Below are positions 1-10,283 of a DNA stretch of 64,000 nt, in pieces (position 1 is the stretch's first letter; each line of letters starts with the position of its first letter). The notes under the pieces were generated by a model that had not been told where the DNA came from, did no database searches, and saw nothing but the letters and a program-made list of their open reading frames with translations. The translations under genes were made by a program, and so were the position numbers. The DNA is from Flavobacteriales bacterium (GTDB taxonomy: Bacteria; Bacteroidota; Bacteroidia; Flavobacteriales_F; PHOS-HE28): NCBI GenBank assembly GCA_016717225.1, contig JADKGB010000004.1:62001-126000 (forward strand). Reading direction: 5' to 3'.

Positions 1-3000
1 ACTGTCCGTTCTGGAACCTTCAATGGAACGTTGGTGGCGTCAGGCACTTCTCCGTTGAACTGGACGGCCGCAGCCGACGGAACTTATGCCTCATCCACCA
101 ACGGCGCAACTCGCGCGATACGGCTTCAACGAATATGACCAGTACGATCACGAACACGAGCCCGGTTCCTCTCGCAGGTGAAAATTGCACCAACGCCCAG
201 AACCTGGCGTTGCTTACCAGCCCATACAGCGCTACCACGGCAGGGTATGCAGACGACATTTCCATCTGTCGCACAGGGTTTGGCGACAGGATATTCTTCA
301 TCAGCGTGCCGAACGGCTCGACATTATCGATCGGAGAAAGCACCAATGGTTATGATGAGTGGGAATACGTTGGATACGGAGCGACCTGCCCCGGTACGAC
401 TACCATCAATTGCTGGGACAACGATGCCTTGGCCCAAACGGTATGGACCAACAGCACGGGTTCAGCTCAAACGGTGTGGTACATCCAGGACGGGTACAGT
501 GGGACCGGAACCTTCACGTTGCAGTGGTCGATCACCACGCCGCCTGCCTGTGCGGGCGCACCCACCGCACCCTCGGACGGAGCCACCGGGATCCCAACGG
601 CAGGTACCACGTTGAGCTGGCCATCGGTGGCCACGGCTACGGGTTATGACGTGTATTTCGGCACCACCACTCCAGCACCAACGCTGGTTTCGTCCAACCA
701 GGCCGGAACGACCTATGCGACCGGAGCACTTTCCGGGGGCACCACGTACTACTGGCGCATCGTTCCGCGGAACGCTGCGGGACCGGCGACTGGTTGTGCC
801 AATTGGAGTTTCGCCACCGCCGTCGTGGGGTGTACGAATGCATCCTTTTATCCCGCCACCCCGTTCGCCGCGCCAGCCCCCGGCGACGCCACATATACCA
901 TCACTACCTGCCAGTACCAGAGCGAGTACAACCAGATGACCGGTGCGGTCGCCGGCAATACGTTCATTTCTACGGCAGGCATTGCCGGCACCTACATCAC
1001 CGTGCGGGCTGGTGCCGTTGGTGGAACCGTAGTAGCCGATGGTATCACCCCGCTGAGTTGGACAGCTGCGGCCGGAGGAACCTACTTCATCCACTACAAC
1101 ACCAATTCCTCCTGTGGAACGGCCAGCACGTGCATGACCAGCACGATCCAGAACACCACGAGCAACGACCTCTGCGGGAACGCCTTCAACATAGGCTCGC
1201 TGCCTTACACGAGCGCGATCATCTCCAACGCCACTATGACGGACGATGTGGCGGCCAGCACCTGCGACGGTCCTTACAAGAACATCTGGTGGAAAGTGAC
1301 CGGCGTATGCGGCACCATGACCGCGATCACCTGCACGGGTGGGACGAACTTCGATGATGAGATCGCGGTGTTCACCGGGAGTTGCGGAAGCTTCACCCAG
1401 GTAGCCTGCAACGATGACAACGGCGCTGGTTGCACCAGCAACTATGCTGGCGTTTCATGGACCTCGACGGCCGGAACCGTTTACTATATCACCGTGGGCA
1501 GCTATTACAACGCCGGTCCTACAGGGAACATCCAGCTGAACGTGACCGGCGGTGATGTTACCGCTCCGTCCATTACCTGCCCTGCTGCACAGAGCCCATG
1601 TAGCGCGACCATGCCGAATTACACGGGCTTGGCTACGGGTGTTTCTGACAACTGCACAGCAACGGGATCCATCGTGATCACGCAATCACCAGCTGCAGGA
1701 AGTGCCTTGGCGTTGGGCAACACAACTGTTACGCTCACAGCTACTGATGCTGCCAACAACTTCGCACAATGCACCTTCACGGTCTCGAGGCCTGACGCTG
1801 ATGGTGATGGCACAGCCGACTGTGACGATGGCTGCCCGAACGATCCCAACAAGATCGTGCCCGGACAGTGCGGCTGCGGTGTGGCTGATACCGACACCGA
1901 CGGTGATGGCACGGCCAACTGCAACGACGGCTGCCCCAACGATCCGTTGAAGATCGCCGCAGGTGTGTGTGGTTGCGGAGTAGCTGATACGGACACCGAT
2001 GGTGATGGCACGGCCAACTGCATCGACGGTTGCCCCAACGATGCTAAGATCGCTCCCGGCAGTGTGCGGCTGCGGAGCCTGACACCGACACCGACGGTGA
2101 TGGCACGGCCAACTGCATCGACGGCTGCCCCAACTGGTGAGGCCGCAGGTGTGTGGTTGCGGTGCCGAGTTGGCCCGGATCTGCGGGGCAGCCGACTGCA
2201 ACGACTTGTGCCCCGCGATCCATTGAAGTCTCCCGGCACTGCGGTGCGGTGTGGGGTGTGAGCCGATACGACACCGATGGCGATGGTACGGCGCGACTGT
2301 ACGATGGTTGCCAGCAGCGATCCGGCTGGCATGCATCCCCGGCATCTGCGGCATTGCTGACACCGACACGGACGGTGATGGCACAGCCGACTGCAACGAC
2401 TTGTGCCCCACGGACCCGAACAAAGTGGCACCCGGAGTATGTGGCTGCGGTGTCCCTGAAACACCGGACAGCGATGGCGACGGTTCATTGGATTGCGCGG
2501 ATGGTTGTCCCTTCGATCCGAACAAAGTGACCCCTGGCCAATGCGGTTGCGGCACGCCTGAAACAGACACAGACGCCGATGGAGTGGCTGACTGCAATGA
2601 CAGCTGCCCAACAGATCCGGAGAAGATCGCACCTGGTGTATGCGGCTGTTTCACGCCCGATGATGACAGCGACTCAGATGGTCTCGCCGATTGTGCGGAT
2701 CCTTGCCCGGATAGTGTGAACAACGGCGACACGGACGGTGATGGCACGGCCGATTGCGCGGATGGCTGCCCCACGGATCCGTTGAAGCAGAACCCCGGAG
2801 CCTGCGGTTGCGGCGTGGCGGATACGGATAGTGATGGCGATACCTACGCTGACTGTGTGGACGGCTGCCCGGCCGATCCGAACAAGAGCGCACCGGGCGT
2901 TTGCGGCTGCGGAAGTCCGGACATCGACAGTGACAACGATGGCACATTGAACTGCCTGGACGGCTGCCCGAACGATCCGAACAAGCTGGCCCCAGGCACC

Positions 3001-4413
3001 TGCGGCTGTGGCAACCCTGAACCGGGCGCAACCTGTGATGATGGAAATGTGAACACCATCAACGATGTTATCACAAACGCATGCACCTGCGCAGGCACTC
3101 CTGTGTCGCCTACTTACCAATTGGCGCTCAGTACCGACAACAACGGTTCCGAGACCTCATGGGAAGTGCGCACGTTGACCAACAACACGCTCATGTGCAC
3201 AGGAGGCGGCTATGCGAGCAACAGCACGCAAACGCTCAACTGCCAATTACCTGATGATTGCTACAAGCTCACCATCTTCGATACCGGTGGAGATGGTATG
3301 TGCTGCATGAGCGGCAATGGTGGCTTTGTGCTTCGCACAGCGACAGGCGAGCGCATCATCGATGCTGGTGGGCAGGGCATATTCACCTCCTCCTCGTCCG
3401 TATCGCAAGGTTTCTGCGTTCCGCTCAGCACGAACAAGTTGACACCAAGCCGATGCGATCGGGAGAATTACCTACCGAGCGAATTCATACAAGCAGTGCC
3501 AAACGCGGCTGTTCAGGCGCAATTCGGTATCGGCAACCAAACCGATGATGGATATTGGTTCTGGTTCTTCAATCCCAACGGAGGATACGATCGCCGGATC
3601 TTCGTTAGTCATAGTGGTGCGAACAACACCTTCCCTGCCGGTGCTGATCGTTGCAGTTACTTGAAGTTCACGACGATCGTGACCAATCCGCTGCCACAGA
3701 ACATGCTCCTGAACGTTCGTGTGCGCACGCAAGTGAACGGGGCTATTGGCGCCTTTGGACCGGCCTGCCGTTTCAAGATCGACCTCACGAACCAGTGCCC
3801 AACCACGCAGTTGAATCCAACAGCGGGCCCGCTCCTCTCCTGTGGTCTTACGGGTGTGCTGCTGAACGGATCGACGACGATCCATGCGGTGGTGGTATCG
3901 GCAGCCAACAAGTACCAGTTCGAGTTCACGAAACCTGGATATCTCCGCAAGATCGCGGTTCCGACTTCGAGCCTCGTGTTGCAGGTGTGGAGTACACTGC
4001 CGCTCACCTACAACAGCACATACTCGGTGCGCGTGCGCGTGAGCTTTGACAATGGGGTCAATTACTGTCCGTTCGGCACAACTTGCCAGCTTTCAACAGC
4101 TGCAGGGCCTGGCCAAAGCGAGCGCAGCTTGACCGATCCGATCCTGGACGAGAGCGCGCTGACCATTTGGCCGAACCCCAATGCCGAAGGCCGCTTGAAT
4201 TTGAACTTGAACGGCCTTGGCGAAGGCACCCATGCGGTAAGTATCGACCTCTTCGACCTGATGGGTAGCCGTGTACAGAGCGAGTTGGTGAACGTGGACG
4301 GTGAAAACCTGAACACGGTGATCAACTTGGGCGATGGACTAGCCCGCGGCGTGTACTTGGTACAGGTAACCGCTAACGAACAGGTTTACACCAAGCGTTT
4401 GGTGATCGAGTAA
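1..4413 (+). CDS. Giant secreted TSP3-repeat protein with T9SS type A signal (5' partial, frameshifted)
   Basis: The gene enters from the left edge and ends at 4413. Three segments in different frames belong together: frame 1 up to about 100, frame 3 from about 100 to 2040, and frame 1 again from about 2345. Visible parts in order are a beta-rich repeat at the left edge that recurs at 990-1140, a fibronectin III-like domain (about 560-810), a HYR-like domain (about 1560-1790), about 13 cysteine-rich TSP3 calcium-binding repeats, a Cys-rich module (3111-4100) shared with the next two genes, and a C-terminal T9SS type A sorting domain starting near WPNPNAEGRL (about 4168). The product is probably exported by Sec, carried over the outer membrane by T9SS and anchored or released at the surface. 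The breaks at about 100 and 2035-2350 look like consensus errors in repetitive DNA, but decay cannot be excluded. Ligand and role are unknown. Confidence 0.8.
1797..3075 (+). repeat. TSP3-coding tandem repeats of the first giant protein
   Basis: About thirteen units of roughly 33 codons (about 99 bp) follow the pattern DxDGDGTADCxDGCPxDPxK followed by xxPGxCGCG. Each supplies an Asp-rich calcium loop and four or five cysteines. Units between about 2035 and 2350 are out of frame because of several small indels. Low divergence between units makes this stretch prone to misassembly. Confidence 0.85.
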
Positions 4414-4433
4414 GCCTGAACGACCACTTCCAG

Positions 4434-4471
4434 AAAGCCCCTTTGCCTCACGGCGAAGGGGCTTTCGTTTT
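4434..4471 (+). terminator. Rho-independent terminator after the first TSP3 gene
   Basis: A 14-bp stem (arms 4434-4447 and 4452-4465, core AAAGCCCC / GGGGCTTT) closes a TCAC loop and is followed by CGTTTTG. It lies 20 bp after the stop codon, so the three tandem paralogs are probably transcribed separately. Confidence 0.9.
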
Positions 4472-4630
4472 GTGCGATAAACTCGCCGGAACAAGATCTT
4501 GGTCGAACACAGAACCCGAAAAAAGCATGGTCCGTCGACACATTTTCACCTTTCGACGACAATTATTACTTGACAGCCGTTAGGGCATCCCTCCAATTTG
4601 CGGGTCCGATAACCGGAAAATCTCCTGCAC

Positions 4631-7600
4631 ATGCTGAAGTCATTTACTCCCTTTGCGCTTCGATCCCTGCTTGGCTCCTTGGACAGGATGCTGGCAATTC
4701 TGATTCTGATCTGCACCGTAGGCCATTCATGGGGCCAGGTGGCCACAGGCTACACATGGTCCCAAGCCACCGGAACCTATACGGCGGTCGGCGCCACTGG
4801 ATCCAACGCGCTGTTCGCGGACGGCTGGGATGATAGTGATGTCACAGTCGGCATCCCGTTCAACTTCACCTACGACGGGGCAGTGCAAACCCAAGTTCGG
4901 GTATCGTCCAACGGTTTCCTGGTGTTCGGCAATACGCTGAACGCCAACAATTCGGGAGAAGCCTATGTAAGCACCTCGGATCCAAGTGGTGTATACCTGA
5001 GCGGCACTGGTACAGACGATGGGGTCGCTGGTTTCAACGTGGACATGGACGAGGTGACCTACAGTACGTTCACAGCTACCAGGACCAATGGATCACCCAC
5101 TCTGACCTCCGCTTCGAGCACCACGAACATCCGGGTGGGCATGCGCGTGAGTGGCGCTGGAATACCCAATACCGCGGTGATCACCGCGATCTCGGGAACC
5201 ACGATCACCCTTAGCGGCAACGCCACCGCATCCGGTTCAACGACATTGACCCCGAGGGGGAGCGTAGTGGCCGTAACCACCGGAACCGCGCCGAACCGGG
5301 TATTGGTTATCCAGTGGACACGCACCGCCCGCTTCAACTTTACAGCCAACGACGACATCACATTTCAGATCCGTCTGAATGAAGGCGGCGGGACCCCTGC
5401 GAACCAGAAGATCGAAGTGGTTTATGGGACCTGCGCCACGACCAACAACAACAACAACGACCACGTTCAAGTAGGCATCCGAACCACCACGAGCGACTTC
5501 AATTCCCGCACCCACACGGCGAGCACGAACTGGCAAGGAACGACCGCGTCGGTGGCAAACACAAATCGCTGTCGCTTCCGGGACACAAGAGCCCCAACCA
5601 CGGGGTTGACTTGGACATGGACACCCGTATTCTGCACTGGCACTCCGACAGCAGGGTCCATCAGCGGTACTTCACCGATCTGCACGGGCACAGGCACCAC
5701 GCTCACGTTGGGCGGCATGACCACGGCACCCTATGGCATTTCCACGGCTTGGTTCTTCGGCACCACGAATGGTGGCCCCTACCCGACTTCGGCCGGCAGC
5801 GGTAACAGCATCACCACGAGCAACCTCACGGCCACCCGCTACTACATCGCCACCACCACGTGTTCCAATGGTGGAGCTTCCGCCTCTACGGCACAATTCG
5901 CGGTGGTCGTAAACGCGAACCCCTCCGCAGCTGCGGCTGGATCGGATCAAACGTTCTGTTTTCCAGCTACTGCGACGCTGAATGCAACCGCTCCTTCCCC
6001 AGGTACCGGATCATGGACCGCGATCAGTGGCCCGAACACGAGCCTGGGTCAGATCAGTCCTACCAATGCGATCAACGCGACTTTCACCCCAACGACCACA
6101 GGGGCCTACACGCTCACCTGGACAACTTCGAACGGAGTGTGCCCGAATTCCACGGACAACGTGGTGATCACGGTGCAGCCTTTCGCTTCGGCGGTATCGC
6201 AGACATTCAACGCGAACGGCAGCTTCGTGGTACCCGCTGGTGTTACGCAGATCTCGGTACAAGCCTGGGGCGGTGGTGGAGCTGGTGGTGGTGTAGCCAG
6301 CAGCGGCAACACGAACGCCCGGGGCGGCGGCGGCGGCGGCGGCGGCGCTCACGTCACCAAATTGTTGACCGTAACGCCGGGTAGCACCCTGAACATCCAA
6401 GTGGCCGCAGCGGTCAACGGAACTTCGGCTACGAGCGGATCGAACGGCAACCCCTCGACCATCGCTGGCTTTGAAGCCCAGGTGTTCGCTGCTGGCGGAA
6501 GCGGTGGTACGGGTAACACCGCCGGTGGTTCACCTGCGGGCGGTGCTGGCGGCACCCAGGCAGCCTCACAAGGTGACACGGAGATCGCTGGTGCGAATGG
6601 TGGCAATGGCAACACCGGAGGAGGCATATCCTCCGGTGCCGGGGGAACGGGTGCCAATGGTGGAGGTGCAGGCGGATCAGCCATCGGTTCGGGCACTGCG
6701 AACGGCAGCACGGGAACCGCGCCCGGTGGCGGTGGTGGCGGAAGCCGCACCTCGGTCCTCACCAACAACAACACCACCGGCGGTACCGGCGCGGCCGGCC
6801 GCGTGATCATAGCTTACACCCCAGTTCCGAGCATCGTTGCTTCAGCAAGCACGATATGCCAAGGCAGCAGTACAACACTTACAGCCAGTGGCGGTGGCAC
6901 CTATTTGTGGAGCCCCGGTGGCGCTACCACAGCGGCCATCTCTGTGAGCCCTGGAACGACGACTACATATTCCGTAACGGTAACGAACACCTGCCCAGCA
7001 CAGATTTCGCAGCAAGTCACCGTGGTTCCCACACCGGTGGCAGGTTCCAATAACACACTCACCATCTGCAGCAACGATGCTGCTGTGGACATGGGCGCGC
7101 TTTTGGGCACGCACGATGCGGGTACTTGGAGCGGCCCAAGCACTGTTACCGCGGACCTGTACGACCCGGCGAACATGGCACCTGGCAACTACGTGTACAC
7201 GGTAACAGCGGCCCCTTGTCCGAACGCGACAGCGACGATCGCGGTGACCGAAAACACTGCGGTCAGCTGGTATGCGGATACCGACAATGATGGTTTCGGA
7301 AGTGGTGCGACGACGGGCTTGGCCTGTTCTGCGCCCAACCTTGGTGATGTTTCGAACAATACAGACCTCTGCCCTACTGATGGCGCGAAGCAGGCTCCCG
7401 GCCAATGTGGTTGCGGCAATCCCGACACGGATACCGACAGCGACGGCACGGCGGATTGCAACGACCTGTGCCCGTTGGATGCGAACAAGATCGCACCCGG
7501 CATCTGCGGCTGCGGGGTAAGCGATGTGGATACGGATACCGACGGCACGGCGGATTGCCTTGATGGCTGCCCAGCAGACATCAACAAGATCGCCCCCGGC

Positions 7601-10132
7601 ATCTGCGGTTGCGGTGTGAGCGACGTTGATACAGATACCGATGGAACCGCTGATTGCAACGATGGCTGCCCCAATGACATCAACAAGATCGCACCCGGCA
7701 TCTGTGGTTGCGGTGTAGCCGATACAGATACGGACAGTGACGGTACTGCGGACTGCAATGATCTCTGCCCGATCGACCCGTTGAAAGTCGCTCCCGGCCA
7801 GTGTGGCTGTGGTGTGGCAGACACGGATACGGATAGCGACGGCACGGCGGATTGCAACGACCTGTGTCCGCTGGACGCAAACAAGATCGCTCCCGGCCAA
7901 TGCGGCTGCGGCGTGGCCGATACGGATACCGACAGCGATGGCACGGCAGATTGCAATGACCTATGCCCGCTCGATGCGAACAAGATCGCACCCGGCATCT
8001 GCGGTTGCGGTGTGAGTGATGTGGATACGGACCTTGATGGTACTGCTGATTGCAATGATGGCTGCCCGCTTGATGTGAACAAGATCGTGCCAGGTATCTG
8101 CGGCTGTGGTGTAAGCGATGTGGACACTGACCTTGATGGCACCGCCGATTGTAACGACGGTTGCCCGCTAGATGTGAACAAGACCACTCCGGGACAGTGC
8201 GGTTGTGGCAACCCCGATACGGACACGGACCTGGACGGCACTGCTGACTGTGTGGACGGCTGCCCTTCGGACCCGGACAAGATCGCGCCTGGCATATGCG
8301 GTTGCGACACACCGGACGACGATACCGACGGTGATGGTTTGGCGGACTGTGTTGATCCTTGCCCGAACGATGTGAACAACAGCGACACGGACAGCGATGG
8401 CACACCAGATTGTAACGACAACTGCCCGCTCGATGCCAACAAAGTGAATCCCGGCACTTGCGGTTGCGGTGTAGCGGACACGGATACGGACGGTGATACC
8501 TACGCCGACTGCGTGGACGGTTGCCCTGCCGATGCGAACAAGATCACGCCTGGCGCCTGCGGTTGCGGGGTTGCTGATACCGATACAGATGGCGACGGCA
8601 CATTGAACTGCAACGACGGCTGCCCGAACGATGCGAACAAGGTGGCACCTGGCGTATGCGGTTGCGGCACGCCCGATACGGATACGGACAGTGACACCGT
8701 ACCGGATTGCAACGACAACTGCCCGAACCTTGCAGGACAGATCGGTGATGCGTGCAATGATGGCAACCCGAACACAGTGAATGACATGATCACCGGTGCT
8801 TGTATATGCGCCGGCACAGCCAATACGACGCTTGTAGGATTGGGCCTTACCACGGACAACGACGGCGCTTCCACCTCATGGGATATTGTTCCCATGATCT
8901 CTGGACCTGCGGTGTGCAGTGGAAGCGGCTATTCGAACAATAGCGTGCAAACACTGAACTGCACCTTGCCGGACGGTTGCTACCGCTTGCGCGTGTTCGA
9001 TGCGAACATGGACGGCATGTGCTGCATGAACGGCAATGGCGGTTATGTACTGAGCACGAGTGATGGAAAACGCATCATCGATGCCAATGGTGCAGGTATT
9101 TTCAGCAGTACGGCTGAAGTGTCCTTGGGATTCTGTGTTCCTCTGGGTAGCGATAAACTGACACCGAGCCGTTGTGACCGTGAAAACTACCTGCCGAGCG
9201 ACTTCATCCAGGCAACTCCTAACGCCGCCGTGCAAGCCCAATACGGTAACGGTGTGCAGAGTGATGATGGCTATCAGTTCTGGATCTTCAACCCGAATGG
9301 TGGATACAGCCGTCGTGTATTCCTGTCGCACGCTACGAGCAACTATCTCTTCCCGGTAGGTGCGGATCGTTGCAGCTACTTGTTGTTGAGCAGCCTCGTT
9401 ACCAGTCCGCTACCGTTCAACGTATTGCTGAACGTACGTGTGCGTTGCATGGTGAACGGTGTCTACAGCGAATTCGGTTCGGCTTGCCGCATGCGTATCG
9501 ACCTCACGAACCAATGCCCGACGACGCAGTTGAATCCGACCGCCGGACCTCTGCTCTCTTGCGGCAAAACGGGTATACTGTTGAACGGATCCACAACCTT
9601 GCATGCGAGCGTTGTTTCCGCTGCCAACAAGTACCAGTTCGAGTTCACCAAACCAGGGTACTTGCGGAAGATCGCCGTGCCAACTTCAAGTCTGGTCCTT
9701 ACGGTTTGGGGCACCTTGCCACTGGCGTACAACAGCACTTACGATGTGCGCGTGCGGGTGAGCTTTGACGGAGGCTTGAACTATTGTCCCTTCGGCCCGG
9801 TTTGCCAGATCTCAACGGCCGCACCACCCTCTGTGCAGGGTCGCGAAATGGAAAGCACTGTAGCGGAAGCGAACACAGGAATGCGTGTGTGGCCGAATCC
9901 GAACCGTGGCGAGGACCTGCACTTGATGCTGGAAGGCTTCGGCGAGAACACCACGCCAGTAACGGTTGTGGTAACCGATCTCTTCGGCAAGCAGGTTTAT
10001 GCCGAGACCATCATCGTGGAAGGTGAAGTGCTGAACGCCAATATCGACCTGAGCGGCAAGGCGGCAGGCATGTACCTCGTGAACGTGAGCAGCAATAACC
10101 TGAACTGGAGCGAACGCGTGATCGTGCAGTAG
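4631..10132 (+). CDS. Giant secreted TSP3-repeat and glycine-rich protein with T9SS type A signal
   Basis: This intact 1833-residue paralog of the flanking genes has an N-terminal signal peptide (hydrophobic MLAILILICTVGHSWGQ, cleaved after about residue 36; an internal Met at residue 20 is an alternative start). An N-terminal beta-sandwich region follows, then Ig-like segments, a glycine-rich domain (about residues 536-728), another Ig-like segment, 15 TSP3 units (about residues 913-1376), the shared Cys-rich module with GDGMCC-like and TPSRCDRENYLPSDF motifs (about 1397-1735), and a T9SS type A C-terminal domain (about 1755-1833). TSP3 repeats bind calcium and usually form stiff stalks, so a surface-exposed or secreted adhesin or matrix protein is a reasonable inference. 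No enzyme domain is visible. It is flanked by terminators on both sides and is likely monocistronic. Confidence 0.88.
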   Translation: MLKSFTPFALRSLLGSLDRMLAILILICTVGHSWGQVATGYTWSQATGTYTAVGATGSNALFADGWDDSDVTVGIPFNFTYDGAVQTQVRVSSNGFLVFGNTLNANNSGEAYVSTSDPSGVYLSGTGTDDGVAGFNVDMDEVTYSTFTATRTNGSPTLTSASSTTNIRVGMRVSGAGIPNTAVITAISGTTITLSGNATASGSTTLTPRGSVVAVTTGTAPNRVLVIQWTRTARFNFTANDDITFQIRLNEGGGTPANQKIEVVYGTCATTNNNNNDHVQVGIRTTTSDFNSRTHTASTNWQGTTASVANTNRCRFRDTRAPTTGLTWTWTPVFCTGTPTAGSISGTSPICTGTGTTLTLGGMTTAPYGISTAWFFGTTNGGPYPTSAGSGNSITTSNLTATRYYIATTTCSNGGASASTAQFAVVVNANPSAAAAGSDQTFCFPATATLNATAPSPGTGSWTAISGPNTSLGQISPTNAINATFTPTTTGAYTLTWTTSNGVCPNSTDNVVITVQPFASAVSQTFNANGSFVVPAGVTQISVQAWGGGGAGGGVASSGNTNARGGGGGGGGAHVTKLLTVTPGSTLNIQVAAAVNGTSATSGSNGNPSTIAGFEAQVFAAGGSGGTGNTAGGSPAGGAGGTQAASQGDTEIAGANGGNGNTGGGISSGAGGTGANGGGAGGSAIGSGTANGSTGTAPGGGGGGSRTSVLTNNNTTGGTGAAGRVIIAYTPVPSIVASASTICQGSSTTLTASGGGTYLWSPGGATTAAISVSPGTTTTYSVTVTNTCPAQISQQVTVVPTPVAGSNNTLTICSNDAAVDMGALLGTHDAGTWSGPSTVTADLYDPANMAPGNYVYTVTAAPCPNATATIAVTENTAVSWYADTDNDGFGSGATTGLACSAPNLGDVSNNTDLCPTDGAKQAPGQCGCGNPDTDTDSDGTADCNDLCPLDANKIAPGICGCGVSDVDTDTDGTADCLDGCPADINKIAPGICGCGVSDVDTDTDGTADCNDGCPNDINKIAPGICGCGVADTDTDSDGTADCNDLCPIDPLKVAPGQCGCGVADTDTDSDGTADCNDLCPLDANKIAPGQCGCGVADTDTDSDGTADCNDLCPLDANKIAPGICGCGVSDVDTDLDGTADCNDGCPLDVNKIVPGICGCGVSDVDTDLDGTADCNDGCPLDVNKTTPGQCGCGNPDTDTDLDGTADCVDGCPSDPDKIAPGICGCDTPDDDTDGDGLADCVDPCPNDVNNSDTDSDGTPDCNDNCPLDANKVNPGTCGCGVADTDTDGDTYADCVDGCPADANKITPGACGCGVADTDTDGDGTLNCNDGCPNDANKVAPGVCGCGTPDTDTDSDTVPDCNDNCPNLAGQIGDACNDGNPNTVNDMITGACICAGTANTTLVGLGLTTDNDGASTSWDIVPMISGPAVCSGSGYSNNSVQTLNCTLPDGCYRLRVFDANMDGMCCMNGNGGYVLSTSDGKRIIDANGAGIFSSTAEVSLGFCVPLGSDKLTPSRCDRENYLPSDFIQATPNAAVQAQYGNGVQSDDGYQFWIFNPNGGYSRRVFLSHATSNYLFPVGADRCSYLLLSSLVTSPLPFNVLLNVRVRCMVNGVYSEFGSACRMRIDLTNQCPTTQLNPTAGPLLSCGKTGILLNGSTTLHASVVSAANKYQFEFTKPGYLRKIAVPTSSLVLTVWGTLPLAYNSTYDVRVRVSFDGGLNYCPFGPVCQISTAAPPSVQGREMESTVAEANTGMRVWPNPNRGEDLHLMLEGFGENTTPVTVVVTDLFGKQVYAETIIVEGEVLNANIDLSGKAAGMYLVNVSSNNLNWSERVIVQ
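7365..8765 (+). repeat. Array of 15 TSP3-coding units (about 99 bp each)
   Basis: Fifteen successive units with the core CNDxCPxDxNKIAPGxCGCG are encoded by nearly uniform 99-bp DNA repeats. The eleventh is shortened (DPCPNDVNN, no CGCG). Units 2 to 9 are the most alike, which suggests recent expansion or gene conversion within the array. Confidence 0.9.
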
Positions 10133-10153
10133 AACAGGATCGACGAAATGCAG

Positions 10154-10184
10154 CGCCCCGGCCAGAAATGGTCGGGGCGTTTTG
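10154..10184 (+). terminator. Rho-independent terminator after the second TSP3 gene
   Basis: A 10-bp GC-rich stem (CGCCCCGGCC / GGTCGGGGCG) with loop AGAAAT is followed directly by TTTTGC, 21 bp after the stop codon. Confidence 0.9.
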
Positions 10185-10283
10185 CATGAATACCCATAGG
10201 CGGTCTTCGTCGACGATAAATTGTCGTTTGTCGAACCTTTTAACTACTAGAGCGTAACAGCGTCGATTTCAATCTCCCCGTCC

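Noticed and set aside
7189..8481. 430-codon minus-strand frame with regular PQPHxPGAIL repeats
   Set aside because: The regularity is the complement of the TSP3 repeats; codon use and composition (Ser/Pro/Gln) are those of a shadow frame.
7365..8765. Possible CRISPR array because of regular 99-bp repeats
   Set aside because: The repeats are in frame, translate into TSP3 units, have no unique spacers and no cas genes are near.
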